Assembly: GCA_013288125.1 (NCBI GenBank)
Contig: JABDCN010000007.1
Location: forward strand, 1-61,951
Reading direction: 5' to 3'
DNA: 61,951 nt
From: Gammaproteobacteria bacterium
GTDB taxonomy: Bacteria; Pseudomonadota; Gammaproteobacteria; DSM-16500
The stretch's first letter is position 1, and each line of letters opens with the position of its first letter. This document shows, in pieces, positions 17,467-26,622 of this stretch. A program made the translations under genes and the position numbers. Under the pieces are notes generated by a model. That model made no database searches, was not told where the DNA came from, and was given only the letters and a program-made list of their open reading frames with translations.

Positions 17467-18015
17467 TTAATATGATTGAACCACCACCTTCGTCCCTACA
17501 CGCGCGAAATTAAATCGTATCCACTCAGCATCCGCGACATGTAATCGCACGCACCCGTGGCTAATATTACCATCCACCACTTCATATGATCCGTGCAAAG
17601 CCTGACCGCCATTAAAGTACATACAATATGGCATAGGCGCTCCACCATGCGGCAGAGGGAAAATATGCGATTTACATCCTTCACTGCCTAAGGAATTAAT
17701 ACGGAACGATCCTACCCGAGTATGACATCGACGATGAATGTCAGAACACCAATCACTACCTGCCGTCGCTACACCACCTTTCACCAACTGACCGCTGCCA
17801 TCATAGGCACCCCAGGCATGTACTCTGGGATTCACAATAATGACTTTTTCACCGCGCGATGCAATTTGTGACGGCATGCGTGCAGCATAATCCACATTTT
17901 CCTGCGTTCTCTGGGGTTTGTTTGATGAATATTGATCAGAACCAGACATACTACTACAAGCACTCAAAAAACACGAAATGGCCACACCCGCTGCTGCTAA
18001 TACAATGCCACGCAT
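17467..18015 (-). CDS. L,D-transpeptidase lipoprotein (YkuD domain)
   Basis: A 182-aa protein with a lipoprotein signal peptide: MRGIVLAAAGVAISCFL then the lipobox LSAC. The C-terminal YkuD domain has the catalytic pattern HGSYEVVDGNISHGCVRL, with the His, and the Ser-His-Gly-Cys active site. Such enzymes make 3-3 peptidoglycan crosslinks or attach proteins to the cell wall in the periplasm. AAGGAG lies 9 bases before ATG 18015; a longer frame from 18051 would put 12 polar residues before the signal peptide. Convergent with the TonB-like gene across a long hairpin. Confidence 0.9.
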   Translation of the reverse strand: MRGIVLAAAGVAISCFLSACSSMSGSDQYSSNKPQRTQENVDYAARMPSQIASRGEKVIIVNPRVHAWGAYDGSGQLVKGGVATAGSDWCSDIHRRCHTRVGSFRINSLGSEGCKSHIFPLPHGGAPMPYCMYFNGGQALHGSYEVVDGNISHGCVRLHVADAEWIRFNFARVGTKVVVQSY

Positions 18016-18232
18016 AGCCCCACTCCTTATGTTGTTTTTGAATATCTCCATTGTAACTTAAAAAAGAGATGCAACAAGTCTTGCAAAATTATTCTATAAA
18101 TGAATTCAATAAGTTATGAATGAAATCGTTGAAATTGCTTTACCTTTATTCTCCCCAGCAACAATCCATTGACCGACTATAATTTAAACAAATAACAAGA
18201 TTTTTCAACAATCGCCAAACGAGGGGTGATTT

Positions 18233-19363
18233 ATGAGTCAAGATAGAAAAAATCCATCAATGACGGCGTTATATAAAAAACTATTTAGCGGTGGGAGTAA
18301 TAAAGGTAATACGGCGGATGCAAAACTTCCTCGGCAATACATGGATGATGCTAGTCAAATTAAAGGAAACATGGAGGATATTGAAGATAACGTTAGTCGC
18401 ATTACAGAAAAAGCGACAAAATTCGCTCAAATAGAAATGAAAAAAGTGCCAACCCAGGAAGATCTCGTGTATCTCAAGTATTTATCTGAATTAAGCGCGT
18501 TAGATAATAAATGTAAAAAAATGGAAAGTGAAATCATCAATGGAATCGATATTAATGCTAGAAAACTCGCTCAAGTCCAAGAACAATACGATGACTTTCA
18601 AGCCAAATGGTCAAACTTGAATGGCAATAAAACTTTTGAAAATGACAAGCAATTCATGACTAATAAATTTTCTACGCTAGCTGAAGAAATGAATGAAGGC
18701 AAAGCCAAAGAAATAGAAGAAGAATTGCGTGATAAGGCTGAAACTATTGAAAGCGTGATTGCGGAAAACACAAAACCAGAAGCCATCTTTGCCGCACTTA
18801 AAACAGCTTCTGAAAGTAATAACGCAGAAGAATTAGGTGGTATAAAGGAATTAATTGGATCATGTGATACAAAAACTCAGCAAAGTTTACAACGTTTAGC
18901 AGCTGATGATCCCAATATGAAAGAACACGTAGAATCAGCCATCGATACAGCTAATGAAGCCGCAAAAAGAGAAGCTAACGCAAAAGAAGGTACCTTCGAG
19001 GCCAGACAAGAAAAGATTAAAGATTTTCAGGTTGGCATGACTCGTGTCGAACAAATGGTTGATCAGAAAATGCAAGGCTTGCTTAAAGGTGAAATGTATA
19101 TCAATGACAATAAGGATCCTGCTCTTATGAATCAGTATAAAAAATTCAAAGAAACTACCGCTGATATACGAAAAGATATTCAAAAAGTGAGTTACAACGC
19201 AAGTAAAGTGGACCAATTAATGAATAAATTTGATGATGAAAAAAGAGAGATGAACAAGGCATTCGACAGTTACGATGTTCGAGTTCAGAGAAAAGAAGAG
19301 GCAAGAAATAAAGATTACGAAGCAAGAAGCAAGATGGACGAAGCACCTAGATTCAGACGGTGA
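18233..19363 (+). CDS. Coiled-coil protein, candidate effector
   Basis: A 376-aa, highly charged, almost wholly alpha-helical protein rich in Lys, Glu, Asp, Ala and Met; several long heptad regions (for example ISQ-free stretches around 40-120, 200-260 and 300-360). No signal peptide, membrane helix or known domain. The last 30 residues are Glu/Arg-rich (RKEEARNKDYEARSK), similar to the acidic tails that promote Dot/Icm export in Legionella; this is inference. GAGGGG lies 8 bases before the ATG. The gene stands alone, with the convergent-free spacer after it holding a short GTCATGCCAGCGAAAGC repeat fragment. Confidence 0.8.
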   Translation: MSQDRKNPSMTALYKKLFSGGSNKGNTADAKLPRQYMDDASQIKGNMEDIEDNVSRITEKATKFAQIEMKKVPTQEDLVYLKYLSELSALDNKCKKMESEIINGIDINARKLAQVQEQYDDFQAKWSNLNGNKTFENDKQFMTNKFSTLAEEMNEGKAKEIEEELRDKAETIESVIAENTKPEAIFAALKTASESNNAEELGGIKELIGSCDTKTQQSLQRLAADDPNMKEHVESAIDTANEAAKREANAKEGTFEARQEKIKDFQVGMTRVEQMVDQKMQGLLKGEMYINDNKDPALMNQYKKFKETTADIRKDIQKVSYNASKVDQLMNKFDDEKREMNKAFDSYDVRVQRKEEARNKDYEARSKMDEAPRFRR

Positions 19364-19566
19364 AATCACTGTCATGCCAGCGAAAGCTGGCATCCAGTCA
19401 CAATAACAGACAATCCACCAACATGACGAAACCTACTCCCATCTTTATAGATTGAGATAAAGCCAAACGATTTACAGGCTCAATGTTTAAGCTGCTAAAG
19501 CCTCTAATATGATCTAGCCACATTAAACAAAAGACTGCTTTTGAAGGTATTCCATATCAGCATTCA

Positions 19567-19606
19567 TTGACAAATTCAACGAATTGCATTATCTTACCAG
19601 TAAGAT
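19567..19606 (+). promoter_or_regulatory. Promoter and palindromic operator of the AbrB/PIN module
   Basis: TTGACA (19567-19572), a 17-base spacer and TATCTT (19590-19595) make a good promoter. ATCTTAC (19591-19597) and GTAAGAT (19600-19606) are perfect inverted 7-base arms 2 bases apart, overlapping the -10. An AbrB-type antitoxin bound there would repress its operon. AGGAGA follows 6 bases later. Confidence 0.6.
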
Positions 19607-19619
19607 TATAGGAGATATT

Positions 19620-19886
19620 ATGAAATTACTTTCAACAACCCGAATGTCATCAAAAGGCCAGGTAGTCATCCCTGAAGAGATAAGAAAATCTTTATGTTTA
19701 ACGGAGGGGAATCAGTTCGTTGTGTTAGGTGAAAAAGACGTTATCATTTTAAAAGTCGTTACGCCTCCCTCAATGAAAGAATTTGATCATCTGATTGTTA
19801 AAGCAAGAAATGAAGCTAAAAAGGTTGGTTTACGCAAATCAGATATTCAAAAATTTATTAAGAAGGTAAGGAAAGAAAAAGAATGA
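19620..19886 (+). CDS. AbrB/MazE-type antitoxin of a PIN-toxin pair
   Basis: An 88-aa protein with an N-terminal AbrB/SpoVT swapped-hairpin domain: STTRMSSKGQVVIPEEIRKS followed by LTEGNQFVVLGEKDVIIL. The C-terminal half is a basic helix (IVKARNEAKKVGLRKSDIQK) that would bind the toxin. AGGAGA 6 bases before ATG 19620 sets the start; the frame extends to 19584 without a ribosome site. It overlaps the PIN gene by four bases. Expected to neutralise the PIN RNase and repress the operon through the palindrome over the -10. Confidence 0.9.
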   Translation: MKLLSTTRMSSKGQVVIPEEIRKSLCLTEGNQFVVLGEKDVIILKVVTPPSMKEFDHLIVKARNEAKKVGLRKSDIQKFIKKVRKEKE

Positions 19887-20299
19887 ATGTTATTTTGGAT
19901 ACCAATGTATTTATTTCAGGAATATATTGGTCAGGACCTCCTTATAAAATTTTAAAAGCATGGCAAAATCGAAAAATTAATCTTATTATTTCTCAAGAAA
20001 TTATTGATGAATATGATCGAGTATGCAAGGCATTATCAAAGCAATTCCCAGGTATTGATTTAAGAACATTTATGGAATTACTAGCGATTAATTCAAAAAT
20101 GTATGCACCTTTAAAATTAAATGAACCCGTATCACGTGATCCTGATGATGATAAATTTATAGCTTGTGCGCTTGCAGCAAAAGTTAAAGTTATCATAAGC
20201 GGAGATAAAGATTTGATAACTATTTCTGGTTACAAGGGAATAAATGTGATCAAACCAGGGATATTTGTGAGAGAAAATTCAAATCTGTTTGACCAATGA
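19883..20299 (+). CDS. PIN-domain RNase toxin
   Basis: A 138-aa PIN-domain protein, close to the COG1569 group of putative TA toxins. The acidic catalytic residues are visible: Asp in VILDTNVFISG, Glu in IIDEYDRV, Asp in SRDPDDDKFIACALAA and Asp in ISGDKDL. Metal-dependent RNase activity on tRNA or mRNA is expected in the cytoplasm. Coupled to the AbrB-type antitoxin through ATGA. Shares only the fold with the VapC at 26622. Confidence 0.9.
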   Translation: MNVILDTNVFISGIYWSGPPYKILKAWQNRKINLIISQEIIDEYDRVCKALSKQFPGIDLRTFMELLAINSKMYAPLKLNEPVSRDPDDDKFIACALAAKVKVIISGDKDLITISGYKGINVIKPGIFVRENSNLFDQ

Positions 20300-20305
20300 A
20301 ATGGT

Positions 20306-20363
20306 TATGGGGTCAAGTCTGGACAGTGGACACAATTGTCCACTGTCCAGACTTGACCCCATA
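20306..20363. repeat. Perfect 27-bp-stem hairpin (TATGGGGTCAAGTC type)
   Basis: TATGGGGTCAAGTCTGGACA continues to 20332 and pairs perfectly with 20337-20363, leaving a CAAT loop. It begins 6 bases after the PIN gene stop. Palindromes containing GGGGTCA are known near REP-associated tyrosine transposases in other genomes; no such gene is in this window. It could also end transcription in both directions. Confidence 0.9.
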
Positions 20364-20373
20364 TCTTAAGAAG

Positions 20374-20415
20374 CCTTCCCCCACCGGGGGGAAGGTACCG
20401 AAGGCGGATGGGGGA
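20374..20415. repeat. C/G-rich hairpin repeat
   Basis: CCTTCCCCC and GGGGGAAGG form a hairpin with a 4-base loop (20374-20395), followed by a GGCGGATGGGGG tail. It lies between the convergent PIN toxin and FKBP genes, next to the 27-bp-stem hairpin. It looks like one more dispersed repeat; no T tract follows on the + strand. Confidence 0.6.
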
Positions 20416-20426
20416 ATCAAATCAAA

Positions 20427-21005
20427 CTAAGACTTATTCACCTTAATCAGCTGCACTTTAAAAATCAGCGTTTCATTAGGACCAATCGCCGGCGGCGCGC
20501 CTTGCACACCATAAGCCAATTTAGACGGTATATAAAGCTCCCAAGTCGATCCTTCGGGCATCATTTGCAATGCTTCTACCCAACCAGGAATGACAGCATT
20601 AACAGGGAAAGTAACAGGTTGACCGCGCTTAATAGAGCTATCAAACTCCGTTCCATTAATTAACGTTCCCGCATAATGAACTGTAACCGAATCATTAATA
20701 CTTGGCTTTTGGCCTGTGCCTTTTTCTATCACTTTATATTGCAAACCATCTGGCAATGTCACCACGCCAGGCTTAGTTTTATTTGCTGCTAAAAAAGCAT
20801 CCCCTGCTGCAGTTGCAGCCTGATTTGCTGAAGTTGAGGCTGGTGCTTGTGGTTGCATTTGTGTTGTTCCTGTTGTTGTTCCTATTGTTGTTTCTGTTGT
20901 CGCACCCGTTACTGGTTGCATATCATCTGCATAAACATTCACACTCATCACGCCAACACTTGCTAATACTGCAACAATGGTTTTTTTCATGGTTCCGTTT
21001 TTCAT
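20427..21005 (-). CDS. FKBP-type peptidyl-prolyl isomerase, exported (Mip/FkpA-like)
   Basis: A 192-aa protein. Residues 1-26 form a signal peptide ending in VYA. A Thr/Gln/Ala-rich linker (about 30-70) is encoded by imperfect GTT-rich trinucleotide repeats. The C-terminal FKBP domain (about 85-190) keeps the active-site pattern: [34 protein letters not shown], and IPSKLAYG. It should speed proline isomerisation of periplasmic proteins. Unlike Legionella Mip it lacks the long N-terminal helical dimer domain. AAGGA 8 bases before ATG 21005 supports the start. Lone gene. Confidence 0.92.
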   Translation of the reverse strand: MKNGTMKKTIVAVLASVGVMSVNVYADDMQPVTGATTETTIGTTTGTTQMQPQAPASTSANQAATAAGDAFLAANKTKPGVVTLPDGLQYKVIEKGTGQKPSINDSVTVHYAGTLINGTEFDSSIKRGQPVTFPVNAVIPGWVEALQMMPEGSTWELYIPSKLAYGVQGAPPAIGPNETLIFKVQLIKVNKS

Positions 21006-21133
21006 TACTTTTTCCTTTTATTTAAAAATTTTCAGACAGGCATCATATCCCAGACAGAATCGAGTTTAAATACTTACGTGGATTGCTTTGTCGTTTGCTT
21101 CGCAAACTCCTCGCAATGACGAGACTCACGAGA

Positions 21134-21904
21134 CTATAATGAAAGCTCATACGCCTTACATAATCCTTGTAAAACTAGATCCGGCATCATCGCATCAAAT
21201 ATTTTTTTCTCACGATATAATTGTGCAAATCCCCCTGTGCCTATCACCTTAACAGATTCATCCGGAAAAATTTCTTGCTTAATCGAATGAATCAATTCTT
21301 TCAATGCGCCTAATTGCCCAAAGTAAAGACCCGATTGAATACTTTCTTTTGTGTTTCTACCCATCGCAGATGCCGGCGCTTCAATTTCAACTGCCATGAG
21401 TTTGGCTGTATTTGCTTTTAATGATTCCATACCAAGACGCATGCCAGGTAAGATCGATCCCCCCAAATACTCGCGCTTTTTTGTTACCACACACAAAGTC
21501 GTTGCTGTTCCCATATCAACAATAATCATATTTTGATTAGGAAAGGCATGCACCGCACCGATCGCATTGGCAATACGATCTGCACCAACTTCAGCAGGAT
21601 TTTCACACGTAATATTCAATCCCGTTTTCACGCCCCATTGCAATTCATAATAATCGCATTTCAAATAAAGCGAGATCGCATGGTGAATTGTAAAATCACA
21701 ACCTGGCACCACTGAACTCACTGCGGTCGCTTTAATCGCTGAAAGTTCTATTTGATTAGTTCGCAAAATATTCAGCAAAAACATCCCGAATTGATCTGCT
21801 GTTCCCATTAAATTCGTTGCATATCGAAAACGAGAAATTAATTTTTTTTCATTAAACACGCCGCCTAAAATATGCGTGTTTCCCACATCAAGACAAAGTA
21901 ACAT
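21134..21904 (-). CDS. coaX: Type III pantothenate kinase
   Basis: A 256-aa enzyme making 4'-phosphopantothenate, the first step of coenzyme A synthesis. The ASKHA-fold motifs are all present: LLCLDVGNTHILGGVF at the start, GADRIANAIGA in the middle, MIIVDMGTATTLCVV for phosphate binding and GSILPGMRLGMESL for pantothenate binding. Usual length. Divergent from the thiamine pyrophosphokinase gene, with 95 bases between them. The type III form is the one found in Legionella and Coxiella, which fits the proposed lineage. Confidence 0.95.
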   Translation of the reverse strand: MLLCLDVGNTHILGGVFNEKKLISRFRYATNLMGTADQFGMFLLNILRTNQIELSAIKATAVSSVVPGCDFTIHHAISLYLKCDYYELQWGVKTGLNITCENPAEVGADRIANAIGAVHAFPNQNMIIVDMGTATTLCVVTKKREYLGGSILPGMRLGMESLKANTAKLMAVEIEAPASAMGRNTKESIQSGLYFGQLGALKELIHSIKQEIFPDESVKVIGTGGFAQLYREKKIFDAMMPDLVLQGLCKAYELSL

Positions 21905-21999
21905 AATAGTTCTCAGTTATTGCACACGATGGCAAAGAGTATAAAATAAAGAATCATTATGCAAGATGGTAGGTGTTTTTAATTTTTTAATGGGGCCCT

Positions 22000-22674
22000 A
22001 TGAACCACTATGTCATTGTTGCAGATGGCGATTTTTTACCAAAAACAATTATCGAAGAAGTTGTTCGAGATAAAATCATTATTGCATTAGATGCAGCAGC
22101 TAATCGATTAGCGCATCTTGATATCATGCCGCAGCTTATTTTGGGCGATTTTGATACACTCAATGATGCCTCTCTCGCACACTGGGGAATAAAAAAAGAT
22201 CCTGATGAAACCCCTTACTTAGGATCACATGGTGTGACGATTGTGCCTCGCCAAAACCAAGCCATCACAGATTTAATGAAAGCCATTGAATACTGCGACG
22301 AAAATCATGCCTCAACGATCACACTCATTTGCGCAACCGGCGGCCGCTTAGATCATCACGAAGCAAACCTACGTGTCTTGCGTACAGCCTATCGAAAAGA
22401 CAGATTAATATTATTGCATACCGAACAACAAACCCTTCGTTTTGTTAAAGATGAAACCGTTTCTTTCACCGGAGAAATCGGTGATAAATGCGGTGTGTTA
22501 GCTTTTCCTGCAGGTGCATTTTCATCACAAGGTTTAGTGTATGAAGTAAATGATTATCCATTGCAATTTGGATTCTCTGAAAGTATTGGAAATATCATGA
22601 AAACAAAACAAGCCACCATTACAGTAAAAGGCGAAGCGTTATTAGTGATGCCGCTGCAATTAATTTCACTGTAA
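22000..22674 (+). CDS. Thiamine pyrophosphokinase
   Basis: A 224-aa enzyme that turns thiamine into thiamine diphosphate. Motifs: IVADGDFLP, ALDAAANRL, ILGDFDTL (substrate and metal binding Asp), QAITDLMKAIE, and ATGGRLDHHEANLRVL, the core signature. The C-terminal beta domain for thiamine binding ends in KTKQATITVKGEALLVM. The segment TTTTTTAATGGGGCCC directly before the ATG resembles part of the hairpin family at 17333 and 36665. No TPP riboswitch is visible upstream, so control is not by that route. Its presence implies the cell takes up or salvages thiamine. Confidence 0.93.
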   Translation: MNHYVIVADGDFLPKTIIEEVVRDKIIIALDAAANRLAHLDIMPQLILGDFDTLNDASLAHWGIKKDPDETPYLGSHGVTIVPRQNQAITDLMKAIEYCDENHASTITLICATGGRLDHHEANLRVLRTAYRKDRLILLHTEQQTLRFVKDETVSFTGEIGDKCGVLAFPAGAFSSQGLVYEVNDYPLQFGFSESIGNIMKTKQATITVKGEALLVMPLQLISL

Positions 22675-22690
22675 GATATTAAATAGATAT

Positions 22691-24085
22691 TTAACGACTA
22701 GATTTAGGAGACCGAGGTTTGTTGGTATCTTTGTTGGTATCTTTGTTTTCATTATTATTTGTTTTATTTTGCGGAGAATTTTTTTTAAATATATTTACTT
22801 GCTCCGCCAAAAAATAAGCAAAACCAGGCACAGTTGTAAATTTAGCGGTATTAACCACAGCACTTTTAGCAGTTTTCTTTAATGCATTCATGTTTTCTGT
22901 ATTTTTGATTTTCTTTTCTTCATTTTCAATATATTGATAAGAATTTAATTGAGGATTTTCCAGTAGAGATTTCATTGCAACCAAATTATCACGCATCTCA
23001 TCTATTCCTAGCGCACTTTTTGCTTGTCTAATTATTTTTACCATTCTTTTATCTTGTTCTTTTGCTTGATCAATTTTATTTATAGCTTCTTCAATTTTTT
23101 GTATTTTAGCCTGCTTATCCAATGATGAATCATTAAGCGCCTCTAAGACAGAATGAACAGCGTCTCGTCTCTTACTGCTAACTTTATCAGTCACGTTTTG
23201 ATGTGATGTATAGTATTGCGTTGCTATAGTAATGCGCCTGTTCAAAACAGTATGTAATCGTTCCTGTATTTCCACCCTCTTTTCAATTTCCTTATAATTC
23301 TGCTCTTTAATATTATTTTTTTTCAGCCCGATTATTTCTTTTTTCAATAGAGCACTTTCTTTTAACAAGCTACTTATTTCTTCTTGAAGTTTATTTTTCT
23401 TACTCTCAATCGTATTTCTTTCCTCATCAGTTATATCCATATTTCTTGCTTTACGACTTTCTTCAAGTTTTTCTTTCGTTTTTTGTTCCGCCATTTCATC
23501 AACTTTTTTAAATTTTTCGGTAATTTTCTCTATTTTTAGATTGTCTTCCGGTGAAATAAAAATTTCATCAAACGATATTGCTTGTTGCAAACTATTTACA
23601 AACATATATGGTGAAGTGTATACCTCTCGCATTAAATCCTGTTCAGGAAGATTGATAGCAAGTCGATCTAATATATGCTCATGCAAATATAATAATTTAT
23701 TAATCGTTTCCGCATCATTAAAATCCAACTGAACATTTTCAGCTTTTAATTTTTTTTCCCAAACTCCCTTATATTCACCCGAATCAGGATTGCTGCCTTT
23801 TTCCTCAATAATAACTTCTATAATTTTTTTATTTAATTGATATAATTTGACAATAGACTCTCTAATACTCAATGGCAAAGCCTCTTGAAATAAATTAAGG
23901 CGGTCTTCAAAACTACCCTCTCCATCACGCCATAATTGCAGCGACTCACTCGCCAGGGCTAAATCTTCATCAGTTATTTTTTTAACACTATCCAATACAT
24001 CATTAACAGAAAATTTATCTAATTTTTTGATATCTATTTTATTTAGAAATTCATCTAATTTCTCTACGCTCTCTTCTAAACTCAT
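22691..24085 (-). CDS. Coiled-coil protein, candidate effector
   Basis: A 464-aa protein made mostly of heptad-rich helices; the strongest coiled coil spans about residues 185-290 (for example NTIESKKNKLQEEISSLLK). A short hydrophobic stretch near 420-432 (TVPGFAYFLAE) might touch a membrane. The C-terminal tail is polar and repetitive (NKDTNKDTNKPRSPKSS), encoded by a tandem 12-base repeat at about 22717-22745. No known enzyme domain. GAGGA lies 7 bases before the ATG. It is followed on the same strand by nothing close and preceded by the ankyrin gene; a shared role is possible but unproven. Confidence 0.8.
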   Translation of the reverse strand: MSLEESVEKLDEFLNKIDIKKLDKFSVNDVLDSVKKITDEDLALASESLQLWRDGEGSFEDRLNLFQEALPLSIRESIVKLYQLNKKIIEVIIEEKGSNPDSGEYKGVWEKKLKAENVQLDFNDAETINKLLYLHEHILDRLAINLPEQDLMREVYTSPYMFVNSLQQAISFDEIFISPEDNLKIEKITEKFKKVDEMAEQKTKEKLEESRKARNMDITDEERNTIESKKNKLQEEISSLLKESALLKKEIIGLKKNNIKEQNYKEIEKRVEIQERLHTVLNRRITIATQYYTSHQNVTDKVSSKRRDAVHSVLEALNDSSLDKQAKIQKIEEAINKIDQAKEQDKRMVKIIRQAKSALGIDEMRDNLVAMKSLLENPQLNSYQYIENEEKKIKNTENMNALKKTAKSAVVNTAKFTTVPGFAYFLAEQVNIFKKNSPQNKTNNNENKDTNKDTNKPRSPKSSR

Positions 24086-24234
24086 GATTTAATCCTCATT
24101 TAGGCTTTTATGTTATTTATATTAAAAGTATAGCCTATATTTAAGAGGGATAGATTATGCAAATAAAAAATAATATTATTTCATTCGGTTAGAAAGAATT
24201 CGGTATGACATTTTTATATTTACATCCGCTTCTC

Positions 24235-26247
24235 TCACGGCTTAGCACCCAGTGATACTTTATCTGTAAGCCATTTTTTAACACTAGGATTATCTACGTT
24301 TTTCGCTAATACTTTTGTTAAATTTAAATTTTCTTTTAGTAATTCGCGTATTTTAGTTTCATCACCAGATCTTAAACATTGACTGTTACCATCATTTCCA
24401 ATAAGAGACTGGAAAAAACGCATTTGATCATTTTCGTGAAATGCGGCGCCTAACTCTCCAAACAAAGATTGCAACTCTGTAACATCTTGATTATTTTGCG
24501 TCCATTGACGAAATGAAGCGCTATCTTCAAGAGGTGCCGCAAAAAAATCAATATTTTGCTTTAAAAATTTCACGACTTCATCTATTTCTCTATCACTATC
24601 ATGACTTTTAAACAAAGTGAAAGAAGTAACAACCTGGCTTTGACGAGTTGCTTTATGTTCTTTTTCAGATTGATTTTCTTGTATGCGTTTTGCAATATCA
24701 TCATGACCAAATTTAACTGCATAATCTAAGGCTGTTTTTCCTTGATCATTTTTCACATTAGGATCAATACCATGATTCAGTAAAACGTCTACAACATCAT
24801 AGCGGCCTTTTACAACTGCCATATGTAATAGCGTATTATTTTCGCGAGCTTTAATATTTATGTCAGCTCCACTCGCTAGCAACATCTTCACTATTTCTGC
24901 TTTACTAAACATGACAGCCAATACAAGAGGCGCATCTCCGTCATGGTCAACTCGATTAGGATCAGCTTTATTTTTTAATAAAACACTCACACAATCAGCT
25001 TGATTGTATTTTATCGCCTCATGAAGCGGCGTATTATGATTAAAGTCTAATAAATCAGGATTTTTATTTTTAGCTAGCAAGGCAGTAATAGTGTCACTAT
25101 TTCCATTCTGAGCAGCGATATGAAGCCATGATGCATTAAAAGAATCGACTAAATTACTTTTTTCGGCCGTCACTGCATGTAAATTGATAAAATCTTCCTT
25201 GTTTTTCCAATCTTGGACTATCTTATTAAGTGCATTTACATTGTTTACATCTCCGACACCATAGATCGTTGTAGAAAATGTTGTTATCTCATTTTTAGAT
25301 AAAAAACTCGAAAAAGTTTTATCAGCTATTTCTGAAGCATCATAGATAAGCTCATTAGCTTGTGACATTGCACTAGGATTAACTATTCTCCATCCATCTT
25401 TCAAAGGGTCATAACTTACTTCTATGGTATGATGGATACAGCTTAAAATAAGCGTAACAGGTGGTATTTCATTTTCAGCATTTTCAATATCGATTTTTCT
25501 TCCCGCTCTTACCGCTTCTCTCAAACTTTCAAAATATGACTGTAATTCATCTTTTTTATACACGCCTGAAAAATTGCCTGCATCAATTTTTGTCATTCCT
25601 CCTTTTTGAATTAATTTATTTGATGTAACAAGTGACATTGAAAGTGCAGGATTTTCAAATGGTACAACTTGTCCTTTTTTAAACAAATATGAATGCTCAG
25701 AAATGTTTTGATATAACATCATACTTTCAAAAAAAGCGGGGATGCCTAAAACAATTTGATCATCATGGGGGTATTCACTAAATTTTTCAGAAATCTTTTT
25801 TTGCGTGTAGGCATTACGCAGCAAACTATTTTTACGTAATTGAAATTCATTCTCGCGGTTTTCAACAGTAACAATATTTTTAACGATTAAATCATCCATG
25901 ATAACATTTAATTCATCAATTTTAGTATACGATGATTTTTCTAATTGTATTATTTCCTCAGGAGATAAATCTTCAAACTCTTTCTCTGCCTCAGCTCTTA
26001 TCTCTTTAGTAATACTTGTTACATTTTCTTTAATTTGATCCATTGTTAAAGAGAATTCATTGAGCGGTATCGAGTTAATTATTTCTAGACGTCTATAAAA
26101 TATATCAAATTCACCGGCTAATTCAGCCTGCATTGCCATAAATGAAAGACCAAAACAACACCCTGTTAAATCAAGCGCATAGCCTAGTGATTGCGCCCGT
26201 CTAACTAACCAGCTTTGACCAGCAGGAAGTTGATCTATATCAGGCAT
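24235..26247 (-). CDS. Ankyrin-repeat protein with N-terminal cysteine-protease-like domain
   Basis: A 670-aa protein. The N-terminal ~300 residues carry a pattern shared with the protein at 40815: GCCFGLSF (Cys31), HTIEVSYD (His273) and WRIVNPS (Asn290). Cys, His and Asn/Asp in this order and setting match papain-like C58 (YopT/AvrPphB-type) proteases. About five ankyrin repeats follow (about 371-525), such as TPLHEAIKYNQADCVSVLL and TLLHMAVVKGRYDVVDVLL. The last 130 residues are helical and unrecognised. A long helical insert (about 60-160) separates Cys and His. GGAGAG precedes the ATG. Legionella LegA7 combines the same two domain types, from memory; a translocated effector is inferred. 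Confidence 0.85.
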   Translation of the reverse strand: MPDIDQLPAGQSWLVRRAQSLGYALDLTGCCFGLSFMAMQAELAGEFDIFYRRLEIINSIPLNEFSLTMDQIKENVTSITKEIRAEAEKEFEDLSPEEIIQLEKSSYTKIDELNVIMDDLIVKNIVTVENRENEFQLRKNSLLRNAYTQKKISEKFSEYPHDDQIVLGIPAFFESMMLYQNISEHSYLFKKGQVVPFENPALSMSLVTSNKLIQKGGMTKIDAGNFSGVYKKDELQSYFESLREAVRAGRKIDIENAENEIPPVTLILSCIHHTIEVSYDPLKDGWRIVNPSAMSQANELIYDASEIADKTFSSFLSKNEITTFSTTIYGVGDVNNVNALNKIVQDWKNKEDFINLHAVTAEKSNLVDSFNASWLHIAAQNGNSDTITALLAKNKNPDLLDFNHNTPLHEAIKYNQADCVSVLLKNKADPNRVDHDGDAPLVLAVMFSKAEIVKMLLASGADINIKARENNTLLHMAVVKGRYDVVDVLLNHGIDPNVKNDQGKTALDYAVKFGHDDIAKRIQENQSEKEHKATRQSQVVTSFTLFKSHDSDREIDEVVKFLKQNIDFFAAPLEDSASFRQWTQNNQDVTELQSLFGELGAAFHENDQMRFFQSLIGNDGNSQCLRSGDETKIRELLKENLNLTKVLAKNVDNPSVKKWLTDKVSLGAKP

Positions 26248-26352
26248 TAGAACACTCTCCGTTTTAAACGGATATACCTTTATTATAGCCCATTGATTAG
26301 ACCAATTCGGGTTAAGTCACATCACGTGGTTCTGGTAATACACCTAAAAATA

Positions 26353-26371
26353 GACTAAACTAAGCTTAGTC
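26353..26371. promoter_or_regulatory. Palindromic operator of the Phd/VapC module
   Basis: ACTAAGCTTAGT (26359-26370) is a perfect palindrome, and outer GACTAA/TTAGTC arms (26353-26358, 26366-26371) add overlapping symmetry. It lies 15 bases before the antitoxin ATG, just ahead of the ribosome site AGAGGAGA, so antitoxin bound there would block expression of the operon. Confidence 0.6.
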
Positions 26372-26385
26372 CAGAGGAGATTTTT

Positions 26386-26622
26386 ATGCAGACTGTTAAC
26401 ATTCATCAAGCAAAAACCAATTTATCTAAACTAATCGATGCTGTTATGCACGGTGAAGAAATTATTATTGCAAAAGCAGGTAAACCAGCAGCAAAATTAG
26501 TGCCTATTATCACAACCAAACCAAAGCGAAAACCAGGCGCACTTAAAGGGAAAATCAAAATAGCTAAAGATTTCAATGCACCTCTACCAGATGATTTATT
26601 AGACCAATTTGAGGGAAAATAA
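26386..26622 (+). CDS. Phd/YefM-type antitoxin
   Basis: A 78-aa protein with the Phd/YefM N-terminal signature (VNIHQAKTNLSKLIDAV, then GEEIIIAKAGKPAAKLVPI). The C-terminal tail (residues about 48-78) is basic then acidic and would fold onto the toxin. AGGAGA precedes the ATG, and a palindrome lies directly upstream. It overlaps the VapC start by one base. Expected to neutralise the PIN RNase and repress the operon. Confidence 0.92.
   Translation: MQTVNIHQAKTNLSKLIDAVMHGEEIIIAKAGKPAAKLVPIITTKPKRKPGALKGKIKIAKDFNAPLPDDLLDQFEGK

Noticed and set aside
19410-19554. Reverse-strand frame of about 47 codons with a hydrophobic end in the spacer before the AbrB/PIN module
   Set aside because: It has no ribosome site and no recognised family; it could be a gene remnant but is too short to support.
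21905-21999. Possible TPP riboswitch before thiamine pyrophosphokinase
   Set aside because: No CTGAGA-type thi-box or matching stems; the space is only 95 bases and is shared with coaX.
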